A model generated the notes under the pieces. The model did not search any database. It was not told the origin of the DNA and saw only the letters and a program-made list of their open reading frames with translations. The translations under genes and the position numbers were made by a program. Source: JAWCLZ01 sp038850275 (lineage in GTDB: Archaea; Halobacteriota; JAWCLZ01). From it: 52,422 nt of DNA. The stretch spans positions 1 through 52,422 of the forward strand of contig JAWCLZ010000008.1 in the NCBI GenBank assembly GCA_038850275.1. Reading direction: 5' to 3'. This document shows, piece by piece, positions 16,787-24,955 of the stretch; positions within the stretch are counted from its first letter, which is position 1; each line of letters begins with the position of its first letter.

Positions 16787-16962
16787 CCTGCAACCGATGT
16801 TGAGCTTGTTAAAAAGGTTACAATCAAGGGAGCCCAAAAGGGCAAAGATAACCAACGGATCTAGTGAACAGGGCATTCTGGCGATCAAGTAGCTGGAAAA
16901 GGTACGCTATCGTTATAGGCATTTCAGACTTTCCAGACGCAGAAAACCTTATTTTTTCATAA
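16787..16962 (+). pseudogene. Remnant of a caspase-like (peptidase C14) gene
   Basis: Two short protein-like pieces lie in tandem but in different frames. Frame 16787-16861 reads PATDVELVKKVTIKGAQKGK and continues to a stop at 16862-16864. Frame 16858-16959 includes KRYAIVIGISDFPDAENL, which matches the first strand of archaeal and bacterial caspase-like peptidases ([KR]-[WY]-A-[IV]-[IV]-[IV]-G-I-S-D-[YF]). No catalytic His or Cys region follows; the next 500 bp are full of stops. The most likely reading is a gene destroyed by frameshifts and deletion. The identification rests on one motif. Confidence 0.4.
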
Positions 16963-17163
16963 TTCAAATAATAAATTTACCTTAGAGCTTCTCTATATTA
17001 TGATGAAACTACATAATCACTCAATATAAATCAAAACTTTATTAGCCATATCACTAGAAGATACGAGATATAAGTTGTAATGCGCAAGAAGACAATAGAG
17101 GTAACAGTGGTATTAATTGCAGCAGTGAAAAATAAAGTTATTTTCTACGATATTGTGAAGTAG

Positions 17164-17195
17164 GGCTAGAGAATAACATAGGCTAGAATAACATA
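17164..17195. repeat. Imperfect tandem duplication (17/15 bp)
   Basis: GGCTAGAGAATAACATA at 17164-17180 is followed at once by GGCTAGAATAACATA at 17181-17195, the same unit minus two bases. Confidence 0.9.
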
Positions 17196-17283
17196 GCAGC
17201 AATGCGATTCTCATTATGACAAGATAATATTTATATCTAGAAACAAAGTAACCTTGTCAAAGTAGATTTGGAAGGAAATAGGA

Positions 17284-17328
17284 AGCATTTTTGCTCTGAG
17301 AAATCAGAGCATTTTTGCTCTGAGAAAT
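17284..17328. repeat. 24-bp tandem repeat forming a GAAA-tetraloop hairpin
   Basis: AGCATTTTTGCTCTGAGAAAT occurs at 17284-17304 and at 17308-17328 (period 24). Across the copies GCTCTGA (17293-17299) and TCAGAGC (17304-17310) form a perfect 7-bp stem closed by a GAAA tetraloop and followed by ATTTTT. A second, competing stem is AGAGC (17306-17310) with GCTCT (17317-17321). The stem plus T-run resembles a terminator or a small structured RNA, but no gene ends nearby. Confidence 0.6.
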
Positions 17329-17541
17329 TAAGAAGTTCATAGATCGAGGATCTCTATTATCTATTTCCTCTCCTTTCTCCATTTCTTAATTCTCTCCTCC
17401 ATCCATATACACCTCTAGTAACTCTTCACATATCTATCCTTAGATGGACTTTGGTGGAGTGGGTTGGGAAAGTAGGCGTGTATAAAAAAATGCTCGAGGT
17501 TGGCTTTGTTAGTGTGGTGTTGGTAAACCTAGGTACCACAG

Positions 17542-17751
17542 CTATGCTGTCTTGATTTTAATTTTCTTGGCTTTTGCCTTAACTTTCTTGGTTTTTATCT
17601 CAGCTTTCATTCTCTGCTTCTCAGCTATTTGGGTAATGCAAAGCTCTACCGCTTTAGCCAGTGCGCCCTTTGCAGTTTTCTCTCCAGTCACGATTTTTAA
17701 TTTCCTCATTTTTTCTTCGTTTAATGGAACTTGATAGTGCTTTATAGCCAT
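17542..17751 (-). CDS. Small basic protein, DUF5371-like
   Basis: This 69-residue protein opens with KHYQVPLNEEKMRKLKIVTG and continues EKTAKGALAKAVELC, a pattern I associate with the short DUF5371 proteins of Methanosarcina and relatives (an LxxLKxxTGE-T-x-x-AL-x-AV core resembling a ribbon-helix-helix or small regulator). The tail is a run of Lys/Ile/Ala (KTKKVKAKAKKIKIKTA), possibly nucleic-acid binding. The start is well supported by GGAGGTGA before ATG 17751. Family assignment is from memory of the pattern; function is unknown. Confidence 0.7.
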   Translation of the reverse strand: MAIKHYQVPLNEEKMRKLKIVTGEKTAKGALAKAVELCITQIAEKQRMKAEIKTKKVKAKAKKIKIKTA

Positions 17752-17834
17752 AGCTCACCTCCAATTTGATCATCGTCCTATTAAACTAATAAATATTTCG
17801 ACAATCAACGAATTCAATTATAGAATTGTAGAAT

Positions 17835-18830
17835 TTATAGCAAATGCTTTGCACTCTCAAATTCCTCGCTTTTACCCATTAAAATCACGCCATCCCCCTC
17901 ATTGATCATCATATCACTTGGTGGATTAGCGATTGTTTTACCTGCTTTAATTAAAGCAATCAAGAGCAACCCAGTTTCTTTTTTAAACTTAGTTTGAACT
18001 TCTTCAACAGTTTTATCCACCAACGCTGATTTAGCGTGAACTTTGAACTCCCTTAAATCGTTACCAAATCTCGCGCTTGTTATCTCCTCGATAAGCTCAA
18101 CTATATGAGGCTCAAAAGCTGCACTAGCTAGCAATCTACTGTTTATTAAATCTGGGTTTATCACTATGCGCACACCTGCTTCTTTAACGACTTCGATTAT
18201 ATCATTATTTTTGACCTTTGCAATCATCTCAATATTTTTATTCAAAGCTCTGCATCTGAGTGCCGTAACTAGCACATCGAGATCGCTTTCAGCGATTATC
18301 ACTATAGCTCTGGCATTCTTAATCCCTGCATCTAAAAGAGTTTTATCTTTGGTATAGTCACCGAAAATCGCATAGCCTCCTAGGTCTTGGATTCTTTGAA
18401 CTGCATTAGAGTCTTTAGTTACAATTGCAACATTTATATTATTTGCCTTTAACTCCATAAGGAGTTCTTCGCCAAGAGAGTTCCAGCCAGCTATGATAAC
18501 GTGTCCACTAAAATTGCACTCCTTCATTCCCATAACCTCTCTAAATACCTTTTTAACTAGTACGGTGCCAAATGATTGAATGATAAGCCCATACATAGTT
18601 ATACCTACTACAATTAAAATCATTGTCAAGATTTTCCCAATTTCAGTGTGTGGGATTATATCCCCATATCCAACGGTTGCAAGAGTTACCACTGCCCAAT
18701 AAATTGAGTCGATGAATGATTTTTCCTCAATTATCATAAAAACAATTGAGAAACTAATCACTATTAATAGGAAAACAATTAGCAAAATATACGTTTTTTT
18801 CTCATATAACTTTGATATATCTATTACCAT
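17835..18830 (-). CDS. Two-TM potassium channel with RCK domains (MthK type)
   Basis: This 331-residue protein has two TM helices flanking the pore helix and selectivity filter TVGYGD (52-57). A RCK/TrkA-N Rossmann domain follows at about 105-240 (VIIAGWNSLGEELLMEL start, AIFGDYTKDKTLLDAGI ligand loop) and a TrkA-C domain at about 250-331. The order and GW-x-x-x-x nucleotide loop match MthK, a Ca2+-gated K+ channel. It resides in the cytoplasmic membrane and should adjust K+ flux. Its start is about 70 bp from the ksgA stop on the same strand. Confidence 0.95.
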   Translation of the reverse strand: MVIDISKLYEKKTYILLIVFLLIVISFSIVFMIIEEKSFIDSIYWAVVTLATVGYGDIIPHTEIGKILTMILIVVGITMYGLIIQSFGTVLVKKVFREVMGMKECNFSGHVIIAGWNSLGEELLMELKANNINVAIVTKDSNAVQRIQDLGGYAIFGDYTKDKTLLDAGIKNARAIVIIAESDLDVLVTALRCRALNKNIEMIAKVKNNDIIEVVKEAGVRIVINPDLINSRLLASAAFEPHIVELIEEITSARFGNDLREFKVHAKSALVDKTVEEVQTKFKKETGLLLIALIKAGKTIANPPSDMMINEGDGVILMGKSEEFESAKHLL

Positions 18831-18900
18831 TTGATCCCTCTTCTATCATCGAGTTCCTTTCCCAAGTGCTCTTGAATTTAATCGACATAGATTTTCTAAA

Positions 18901-19683
18901 TCAAATATCTATTTTTCTATTCCTGTATTTTATCAACTCATTTGCAAGCAATGCGAACTCAGCTGGTGAAAGCTCCTCAGCGCGCTTATTCCATTGCGAG
19001 CCCTCTTTAACGACTTCTTCCAGTGCTAGTTGATTCAACTCAAGCGAGCTAGCTGCTTTTAATATTGCATTTTTAAGTTTTTTTCTACGCTGGGAAAAGC
19101 AAGTACTCACCAGCTTGAGGAAAAATTCCTCATTTTTAACTTCATAGCTTGGCTTCCTCAATTTCAAGCGCACTATTGCAGAGTCAACTTCAGGCACTGG
19201 CGTAAAAGCGCTTCTGGGCACTATTTCTAAAATTTCTATCTCTGCATAGTGCTGTGCAGTTATAGATAGTCTGCCATAGTTCTTGTCCCCAGGCATAGCC
19301 GTCATTCTTTCTGCGAATTCTTTTTGATACATTAGCACGCCTAATTCGAATTTATAGCGAAGTAATTTGAAAGTCAAATCTGAGGAGATATAATAAGGGA
19401 TATTAGAAACTACTTTATTGAAATATGGGAAGTCAAGTTTTAAGGCATTGCCTTGTATTACCTCAACATTTGTACCCGCAAATTTTGCACGTAGATCACT
19501 TGCGAGTTTTTTATCCAACTCGATCGCATAAACCTGCTTTGCTTTCTCAGCTAGAGCTCTTGTTAAGTTACCTTTTCCAGCTCCTATCTCAAGTATAACA
19601 TCTCCCTCCCCAACTTGGGCATATTCCACTATGCGCTTGAGCACTCTTTCATCTTTTAAAAAATGCTGTCCTTTTATTCGCAT
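18901..19683 (-). CDS. ksgA: 16S rRNA dimethyladenosine transferase KsgA/Dim1
   Basis: This 260-residue methyltransferase dimethylates two adjacent adenines near the 3' end of 16S rRNA. It has GQHFLKDERVLKRIVEYA at the start, the SAM motif ILEIGAGKGNLTRALAE, the acidic VYAIELDKKLA, VSNIPYYISSDL (motif IV) and FTPVPEVDSAIVRL. Length and motifs are standard. It closes the operon trmY-pus10-rpl21e-rpoF-DUF655-ksgA, a tRNA/rRNA maturation and transcription group, 33 bp from DUF655. Confidence 0.97.
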   Translation of the reverse strand: MRIKGQHFLKDERVLKRIVEYAQVGEGDVILEIGAGKGNLTRALAEKAKQVYAIELDKKLASDLRAKFAGTNVEVIQGNALKLDFPYFNKVVSNIPYYISSDLTFKLLRYKFELGVLMYQKEFAERMTAMPGDKNYGRLSITAQHYAEIEILEIVPRSAFTPVPEVDSAIVRLKLRKPSYEVKNEEFFLKLVSTCFSQRRKKLKNAILKAASSLELNQLALEEVVKEGSQWNKRAEELSPAEFALLANELIKYRNRKIDI

Positions 19684-19716
19684 TTTATATAAACATAAAA
19701 AGCTGGGTTAAAAGAT

Positions 19717-20385
19717 TTATCTAGTGAAAGTGCGATATTTTATATTCGGATCCTTAAGTTCCTCTTCAATTCTACTTGCTACGAGTTTCGCTGGATTATG
19801 CAAGCCTTTAACTCGACTTGTTAATTCCTCAAAGCTTTTAAAAGGTCCTTTTTTCCTCTCATTAATTATCCCCCACATTAACTTCTTGCCAATCCCAGGT
19901 AAAATTTCAAGCATGTGGAACCTAGTTGTTATAGGCTGAGCTTCATTGAAGAATTTAATGAATCTCTCTTCATTATTCTTCACGATTAATTCAAGAGTTG
20001 AAGGTAGTTCAAGTTTAGCTGCACTTGTTAGTTCATCATAACGCAGCCTGCGCTTCACGCGGTCGATAACATCCCTCTCCCCCTCGCCGATATAAACGCG
20101 GCTGTGTATCTGCGGAGTAACTCCTTCCTTTGGAATTAATTCCAGTAGAACGAAGTGCTTTTCCCCGACGGAGTGAATAATTGGCTTTTTTTGATAAACA
20201 GGTCTAGTGTCATCTGGATATCCATATGGCAAGAGATCTAAAATCCAGACATATTCTTCTCTATCCTCCCTCTCCTTTTCCTTTTTATTTTCCTTTTTAT
20301 TTTCCTTTTTATTTTCCTTTTTATTTTCCTTTTTATCAGCCTGCTTGGTTTCACGCATCTCCTTCATCTCTTTATTTGTATGCAT
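19717..20385 (-). CDS. DUF655 protein with helix-hairpin-helix and Lys/Glu/Asn repeat N-terminus
   Basis: This protein of about 222 residues has the archaeal DUF655 core (WILDLLPYGYPDDTRPVYQK, then an OB-like strand region) and the helix-hairpin-helix motif LPGIGKKLMWGIINERKKGP, which suggests DNA or RNA binding. DUF655 is commonly found between rpoF and ksgA in archaea, as here. The N-terminal 40 residues are a low-complexity run of about five KKEN units made by a 12-bp DNA tandem repeat. Several ATGs (20385, 20367, 20358) could start it; none has a good ribosome binding site. Function is unknown. Confidence 0.88.
   Translation of the reverse strand: MHTNKEMKEMRETKQADKKENKKENKKENKKENKKEKEREDREEYVWILDLLPYGYPDDTRPVYQKKPIIHSVGEKHFVLLELIPKEGVTPQIHSRVYIGEGERDVIDRVKRRLRYDELTSAAKLELPSTLELIVKNNEERFIKFFNEAQPITTRFHMLEILPGIGKKLMWGIINERKKGPFKSFEELTSRVKGLHNPAKLVASRIEEELKDPNIKYRTFTR
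20273..20334. repeat. 12-bp coding tandem repeat (about five copies)
   Basis: The plus-strand unit ATTTTCCTTTTT is repeated about five times with almost no divergence and encodes KKEN on the minus strand in the DUF655 protein. It is probably recently expanded. Confidence 0.93.
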
Positions 20386-20728
20386 ATTTTTTCACAATGT
20401 CTAATATTTTTCCCAAATCTTCCTCGGTTAATGTGAATCGCTCTTTAGCATAAACAGAGCGCACTTCATCCTTAGTTAAAGGAAGGATATTTGCAATTTG
20501 TATTGCAATGGAGGGCTTCATCTTATCAAGCTGTAGCAGTTCTTCAACCATTTTCCTTGCATCATCTGCAGAGAGCTTGACAAATGTCTTTGCGTGCTCT
20601 AAAGCTCGCTTCTGCTCATATCTCAATTCCTTCCCAGCTTTTTCCCTCTCTTCTGAGATTCGAGTAAGAATTTCCTTTATCTCAGCGAGTGTTAAAATCT
20701 CTTCTCCCTTAATCTCCTTCACTATCAT
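20372..20728 (-). CDS. rpoF: DNA-directed RNA polymerase subunit F (Rpb4 homologue)
   Basis: This 118-residue protein forms, with RpoE, the stalk of archaeal RNA polymerase. It has the Rpb4 HRDC-like helical layout: EEILTLAEIKEILTRI, KRALEHAKTFVKLSADDARK, and MKPSIAIQIANILPLTKDEV with the conserved L-P-x-x-x-D-E-V segment near the C-terminus. It sits directly after rpl21e and overlaps DUF655 by 14 bp, the normal archaeal order. Confidence 0.96.
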   Translation of the reverse strand: MIVKEIKGEEILTLAEIKEILTRISEEREKAGKELRYEQKRALEHAKTFVKLSADDARKMVEELLQLDKMKPSIAIQIANILPLTKDEVRSVYAKERFTLTEEDLGKILDIVKKYAYK

Positions 20729-20732
20729 CGCT

Positions 20733-21023
20733 TCACCTCGTGGGTTTCAAATGCTCAGCTCTAACGTTTATCTCTTTAATTGAATTGCCATCACTCACCT
20801 CTACGATATAAGCACTGCCTCTCACGCCTATGATTCTCCCAGTTTTACCTTGGAACTTTGGATTGGGCATTCCCCTATGTACACTTGGATCTATTTCAAT
20901 ATGAACTCTCTCTCCAATTTTATATTCTCTAACTGCTCTACTCACTGGAGAGAGCCCTCTCTCTCTAACGGTTTTACTCAATCTATCCCTTGTTTTCCTT
21001 CTCTCACCGCGTGATCTTGCCAT
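20733..21023 (-). CDS. rpl21e: 50S ribosomal protein L21e
   Basis: This 96-residue protein shows the L21e pattern: basic N-terminus, RERGLSPVSRAVREYKIGER, the VHIEIDPSVHRGMPNPKF motif and the SH3-like FQGKTGRIIGVRGSAYIVEV strand set. ATG 21023 has GGAGGG 5 bp upstream. Its first 46 bp overlap the end of pus10, an unusually long overlap that suggests coupling. Length is typical. Confidence 0.97.
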   Translation of the reverse strand: MARSRGERRKTRDRLSKTVRERGLSPVSRAVREYKIGERVHIEIDPSVHRGMPNPKFQGKTGRIIGVRGSAYIVEVSDGNSIKEINVRAEHLKPTR

Positions 21024-22324
21024 TCAATCCCTCCAATTACATCAATTACATCCAGCTCCACAGCGCTAGCTTCAACTCCAAGCAATTCCGATAGACTAGG
21101 CTTAGTTCTACCTCCATCGCCTGATATAAGCTCTTTAACATACAATCCACCTTCACAGCGTATCTCCAGCAGTGCTTCATTGCTCTTGAATTCCCTAAGC
21201 TCGGCCTCAAGCACTTTCCGCCTTCGAATCTTGTCCGCTCGTCGATGAACTACGCGCTGAGGAGTTCTTTGCTCTATTGTGCTCTTCATTAACGATGCTA
21301 GCGCTATTTTAAGCTTTTCCTCTGAAATTGCTTGATCAAATATCACTTTTACTCTATAAAGTTTATCTGCTTCTCTATTTTTTATCAATTCCACAGCGTT
21401 TTTTTCCACAAATCTAAGTCCATTGACCTCTACTTTACCTGAGGCATAACTATTAATCTCCTGCTCCAGAGCTTTAAGATCAAGACTTCTTCTCTTAGGC
21501 TCTTTAATTTCAATTATGAAAGGCCTCCCTCTGCCAAGCACCCTTGCATCTATGTCTTCTCTACCAGCACCGTGAAATATCGCCTCACTCCCGCCACTTG
21601 CCTCAAGTACTTTAGGCGTAATTAATTCTTCAACTGATTCCATATACATTTTGCCAGTGAATTTGCAGCGCTCGCAGCCTAAACCTCTGCAACTTCTGCA
21701 GGGCCAATGGGTTTGAGGAATGCCTCTTACGAGTTTTCTATATCTACCATAAATGAAAATGGAATTCACTTGAAGCTTAGCTTCCTCCCTCTCTAGGTCT
21801 ATTAAAACAACAATATCAGGGCGCGTAAGTTCTACTTTTTTTTGAGTAATACGTTGCAGTATCTTGCCAATTTCCCGATTCACCTCTGCTTTTAAAGGCT
21901 CTGCTTGTGCAATTTTACATTTATCCCAGAGGATTTCCTCCTTCTCAGCTAGTTCTCCCCTCACAATTGTACCCACGTGAAAGGTATTATATTCATACTC
22001 CACGAGCAATTTCTTGGCCTTCTCCGCTAAGCTATCTAGTTTTTTAAATAAGTCGCCACAGACCCAACATTTTTGCTCAATTTTCACTCCAATTTTCTTC
22101 TGAGCGTGCTCACTGCTAGGCGCAAGTAACTCTAGTAATTCTTTCTCGCCTTTTTGCTTTAGCTGTTCATCCGCGATCATAGCTAGGACTATCTTAATAG
22201 CTCTTCCCCTCTCAGCATTTGTCAAGCCAGTTGCAAGTTGAGCAAACTGCCTCCCTAGGCAGCTATCACAAATGCTTCCCTCTTTAAGTATTTCCCATGC
22301 TTTTTTAATCACTTGCGCTTCCAT
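20978..22324 (-). CDS. pus10: tRNA pseudouridine(54/55) synthase Pus10
   Basis: This 448-residue enzyme makes pseudouridine 54 and 55 in archaeal tRNA. The N-terminal THUMP-containing half carries Cys pairs for zinc (CDSCLGRQ, CWVCGDLF, and CRSCRGLGCERCKFTGKMY in the middle). The catalytic domain has GAGREDIDARVLGRGRPFII, with the active-site Asp in the DxD-A-R context. It overlaps trmY at its start by 16 bp and rpl21e at its end by 46 bp. TrmY methylates the pseudouridine-54 that Pus10 creates, so the arrangement is functionally coherent. Confidence 0.97.
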   Translation of the reverse strand: MEAQVIKKAWEILKEGSICDSCLGRQFAQLATGLTNAERGRAIKIVLAMIADEQLKQKGEKELLELLAPSSEHAQKKIGVKIEQKCWVCGDLFKKLDSLAEKAKKLLVEYEYNTFHVGTIVRGELAEKEEILWDKCKIAQAEPLKAEVNREIGKILQRITQKKVELTRPDIVVLIDLEREEAKLQVNSIFIYGRYRKLVRGIPQTHWPCRSCRGLGCERCKFTGKMYMESVEELITPKVLEASGGSEAIFHGAGREDIDARVLGRGRPFIIEIKEPKRRSLDLKALEQEINSYASGKVEVNGLRFVEKNAVELIKNREADKLYRVKVIFDQAISEEKLKIALASLMKSTIEQRTPQRVVHRRADKIRRRKVLEAELREFKSNEALLEIRCEGGLYVKELISGDGGRTKPSLSELLGVEASAVELDVIDVIGGIEWQDHAVREGKQGID

Positions 22325-22890
22325 TTCTCTCGCCTATCTAATTCATTATGCACTATTACTATGCAGTGCTCAGCGTGATATTTCTCAGGGCCTACACTAA
22401 CCCTCTTCGCTTGCATTTTCTCTAGCAATTTCTCTTCCTCTTGCGTAAGTCCTAGATGATCGCCAAGTATGAACATAGTGTTTTCCATCAGTTCAATTTT
22501 TCTAATATCCTCTCCATCTGGGTGTAGATAAATCAAATTTTTTCCCTCAATTATTTCCTTAAAACTTCGCTTGGAAACAAAAACACCTGGAGTTGACTCG
22601 CCAAATTGGCGCTTCAGAGCCTTTTGAATTAAGGAAGCTGCACTTCGCTCATCAGGGTTGAGATATCTCAATTTATTGCAGTCGAAGGTTATTGTAACAG
22701 GGGGATCTGGCTGGCCAAGTAGCAAGAGATGAATGCGTACATCTTTCCTCAAGCTATGGGAGAGAAAAAGGGCAGCGCTAACGCATCTGCAGAGAATATC
22801 CATTCTCCCACCTGAGCTAGGTAAATCATTTAATGAGAAATCTGGAGTGGTCACTGCTTTATGTCCTATTACTAGAAATTCCCTAATCAC
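22309..22890 (-). CDS. trmY: tRNA (pseudouridine54-N1)-methyltransferase TrmY
   Basis: This 193-residue SPOUT-class enzyme N1-methylates pseudouridine-54, giving m1-psi in archaeal tRNA. Characteristic pieces are REFLVIGHKAVTTPDFSLND, SSGGRMDILCRCVSAALFLS and, in the SPOUT knot, FILGDHLGLTQEEEKLL followed by VGPEKYHAEHCIVIVHNELD. The start is GTG 22890, with AGGAGA just upstream. It is first in the minus-strand RNA operon, and its end overlaps pus10. Confidence 0.96.
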   Translation of the reverse strand: MIREFLVIGHKAVTTPDFSLNDLPSSGGRMDILCRCVSAALFLSHSLRKDVRIHLLLLGQPDPPVTITFDCNKLRYLNPDERSAASLIQKALKRQFGESTPGVFVSKRSFKEIIEGKNLIYLHPDGEDIRKIELMENTMFILGDHLGLTQEEEKLLEKMQAKRVSVGPEKYHAEHCIVIVHNELDRREKWKRK

Positions 22891-22946
22891 GATCTCCTAC
22901 TCTAAGCGGCATTAATTTTAAAACTTTGTATGCATTTTTAACATTT

Positions 22947-23873
22947 ATGCAGCTATTCATCTTCGGCGATGTTACACTTGATGAAATTCACTATGTTGAT
23001 GCATTACCTAGAGAGGGAGAATGCAGGGTTATTAAAACTGCAAATATCTTCTTTGGGGGGAGGGGGGCAAACATTGCAGTGGCAGCGAGAAAACTGGGCT
23101 TAAATGTTGCGCTTTTCTCAATCACTGGGAGGGATTTCGCGACTTCGGGTTATGAGGCTTATTTGAGGGAGAATCAAGTGAATATTGAAAATGTAAAGCT
23201 AGTTGAAATAGAGATGTCGCGTTTTCTCTTATATATCACTAGCGAGGGAAAGAGTTATGCTTTTTATAATCCACGCGTGGATCCATATTATGACACACTT
23301 GCTTTTGACATAGACATGTTGAAGAAATACGAATTGGTGCATTTCACTTTAATGCACGAGAGATTTTGCACTAGGGTTTTAAAGCAATTGAAGAATGCAG
23401 ATAGAAGTTGGATTATAAGTGCAAGTTTGGGGAAGGAGATTTATTTAGCATCTAAGCACTATCTCAATCTTTTGCTAAGCACTTGCAATTATTTATTCAT
23501 GAATGAAGCTGAAGCTAGAGTTTTGACCGCAAAGGTGGGAGTTGAAATGAAAGAGTTACTGGAGAATGAAAACTTACGTGCCATAGTGATAACATTAGGC
23601 GAGCGAGGTAGTGTTATTCACACTCTCAAGCGTAGTATAAGAATTCCAGTTGTCAAAGTCAAGAGGGCTAGAAATCCAGTGGGAGCAGGCGATGCTTATG
23701 CCGCTGGCTTTCTATTTGGCCTCTCTAGAAATTATGAACTGCGAACCTGTGGGAGAATTGCAAGCGTGGTTGCTTCCTATGCAGTTGAAGGCTTCGGCGC
23801 TCAATCCAAGCTGCCAAGCGCTAGTCAAGTTAGATATAGATATCTTAAGGCCTTTGGCTCTCCTTTTCATTAG
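22947..23873 (+). CDS. PfkB/ribokinase-family carbohydrate or nucleoside kinase
   Basis: This kinase of 308 residues has both PfkB signatures: the N-terminal FFGGRGANIAVAARKLGLNV and the C-terminal NPVGAGDAYAAGFLFGL with the catalytic Asp. It phosphorylates a hydroxymethyl group on a sugar, nucleoside or cofactor precursor; the substrate is not evident. ATG 22947 is preferred; an in-frame TTG at 22926 gives a longer form. The gene is divergent from trmY, and its last 29 bp overlap the convergent TIM-barrel gene. Confidence 0.92.
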   Translation: MQLFIFGDVTLDEIHYVDALPREGECRVIKTANIFFGGRGANIAVAARKLGLNVALFSITGRDFATSGYEAYLRENQVNIENVKLVEIEMSRFLLYITSEGKSYAFYNPRVDPYYDTLAFDIDMLKKYELVHFTLMHERFCTRVLKQLKNADRSWIISASLGKEIYLASKHYLNLLLSTCNYLFMNEAEARVLTAKVGVEMKELLENENLRAIVITLGERGSVIHTLKRSIRIPVVKVKRARNPVGAGDAYAAGFLFGLSRNYELRTCGRIASVVASYAVEGFGAQSKLPSASQVRYRYLKAFGSPFH

Positions 23874-24738
23874 CAAGTAGCTTCCTCAAAACAGGTAAAC
23901 TCTGAGTTATAGATTCAACATTCATGGGGAGAGCTTCAAATGTATACCATTTATCCTTCCCAAGTACTTCTATCACTGCTTCAAAATTTATCTTGCCCTT
24001 TCCAAGGGGGGAATGCTCGTCATATTTGCCTGAGTTATCGTGGATATGTATGCATTTCACCCTCTCCTTAACTGCTTTCGCGTGTTCAAATGGATTGGAA
24101 GCAACATTCGCGTGTCCAACATCAAAGCAGCCCTCGAAATATTTCAAGTGTTGCACATGCTCCTCAGCGGTTTTGCAGAGTGAATAGGGGTTGCTTAAAT
24201 TCTCAATGCAAACTGCTTCGAATCCTGTTTTTTCCTTTATCTCCAAGATGGAGTAAATCGAGTAGAGGTGAAAAAGTTCTCGGAAATTTGAGCAATCGCG
24301 GAGTTTTAAATCACCTGGTATTTCATTTCCTATCCTTATCATTACTCGCTCAATGAAATCACGATATTGCTCAGTGGGAATCTCTAAGTAGTTCCTAACA
24401 ACCCTTGGAATTTCTCCTGGATGCACAACAGCGTATTCCGCGTCTATATCTTTAGCGAACTTCAAGGCTTCTTCAATTTGAAGCATGCTGGAGGCACGCA
24501 AGTCCGGGTTGATATGAGCTACATTTAAATCCACGAAGGGAGCGTGGACTCCAAGTTTGAGGTTGAACTCCTCAGCTATCTTCATGATTCGCTTTCTCTT
24601 GCTAGCATCGATCTTAGGGGGGTAGCAATGTGGGAATTCAGCTATTATTTCAATATGGTCAACCCTATAACTCGCAGCCTCCACGAGAGCCTCAATTATA
24701 TCTTTATTGAAAAATGATACTGAACTTATTCCAATCAT
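23845..24738 (-). CDS. Xylose isomerase-like TIM-barrel protein (AP endonuclease 2 superfamily)
   Basis: This 297-residue protein has the TIM-barrel metal-site pattern of the EndoIV/xylose-isomerase superfamily: DHIEIIAEFPH, LGVHAPFVDLN, YAVVHPGE, AVCIENLSNP, GCFDVGHAN, and CIHIHDNSGKYDEHSPLGKG. The His/Glu/Asp residues at strand ends should bind two or three divalent ions. Either sugar isomerisation or a phosphodiesterase-type reaction is possible. Its 3' end overlaps the PfkB-kinase gene by 29 bp on the opposite strand. Confidence 0.9.
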   Translation of the reverse strand: MIGISSVSFFNKDIIEALVEAASYRVDHIEIIAEFPHCYPPKIDASKRKRIMKIAEEFNLKLGVHAPFVDLNVAHINPDLRASSMLQIEEALKFAKDIDAEYAVVHPGEIPRVVRNYLEIPTEQYRDFIERVMIRIGNEIPGDLKLRDCSNFRELFHLYSIYSILEIKEKTGFEAVCIENLSNPYSLCKTAEEHVQHLKYFEGCFDVGHANVASNPFEHAKAVKERVKCIHIHDNSGKYDEHSPLGKGKINFEAVIEVLGKDKWYTFEALPMNVESITQSLPVLRKLLANEKESQRP

Positions 24739-24860
24739 TAAAATTCAATTTCGCCTGCAAATTCATTACCTTTGCGCTTTTTCATAATTTAAAAGAACCA
24801 TTGGAAACTGGGGATTTAAAAGAACCAAGGATAGAATAGGAAGCCGAAGCTTCCTTTCTA

Positions 24861-24945
24861 TGCGGAGGACCGGATTTGAACCGGTGAACCACTACTGGAA
24901 TAGATCTTGAATCTATCGCCGTTGACCTGGCTTGGCTACCTCCGC
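24861..24945 (-). tRNA. tRNA-Leu (anticodon CAA)
   Basis: On the minus strand a complete 85-nt cloverleaf is readable. The acceptor pairs GCGGAGG (5', 24945-24939) with CCTCCGC, followed by discriminator A. The anticodon arm is ATAGA-TTCAAGA-TCTAT with anticodon CAA, reading UUG. A long variable region, as in class II tRNAs, precedes the T-arm ACCGG-TTCAAAT-CCGGT. CCA is not encoded and no intron is seen. A TATA-like TTATTTAAATTTA sits just upstream (24949-24961 on the minus strand). Confidence 0.97.
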
Positions 24946-24955
24946 TCATAAATTT

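Larger units (their letters stand above)
16963..17541. other. Non-coding stretch with repeats, no credible gene
   Basis: All six frames are rich in stops. The longest tempting piece (from ATG 17080, about 27 codons, rich in V/I/K) has no recognisable relatives. The stretch carries an imperfect tandem repeat at 17164-17195 and the hairpin repeat at 17284-17328. The end near 17540 reaches the DUF5371-like gene on the minus strand. Confidence 0.6.

Noticed and set aside
16704..16892. 62-codon plus-strand frame
   Set aside because: Starts at TTG without a ribosome-binding site, and the adjacent frames hold better protein-like pieces of the caspase-like relic.
16459..17541. Mobile element or insertion sequence in the hemL upstream region
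   Set aside because: No terminal inverted repeats, target-site duplication or transposase motif were found; the repeats there are short tandem units.
20273..20334. CRISPR-like array
   Set aside because: The 12-bp units are directly adjacent with no spacers and lie in frame within a gene; no cas genes are present in the window.
20207..20453. Plus-strand Phe/Tyr-repeat frames opposite DUF655
   Set aside because: They are the complement of the 12-bp KKEN-coding repeat.
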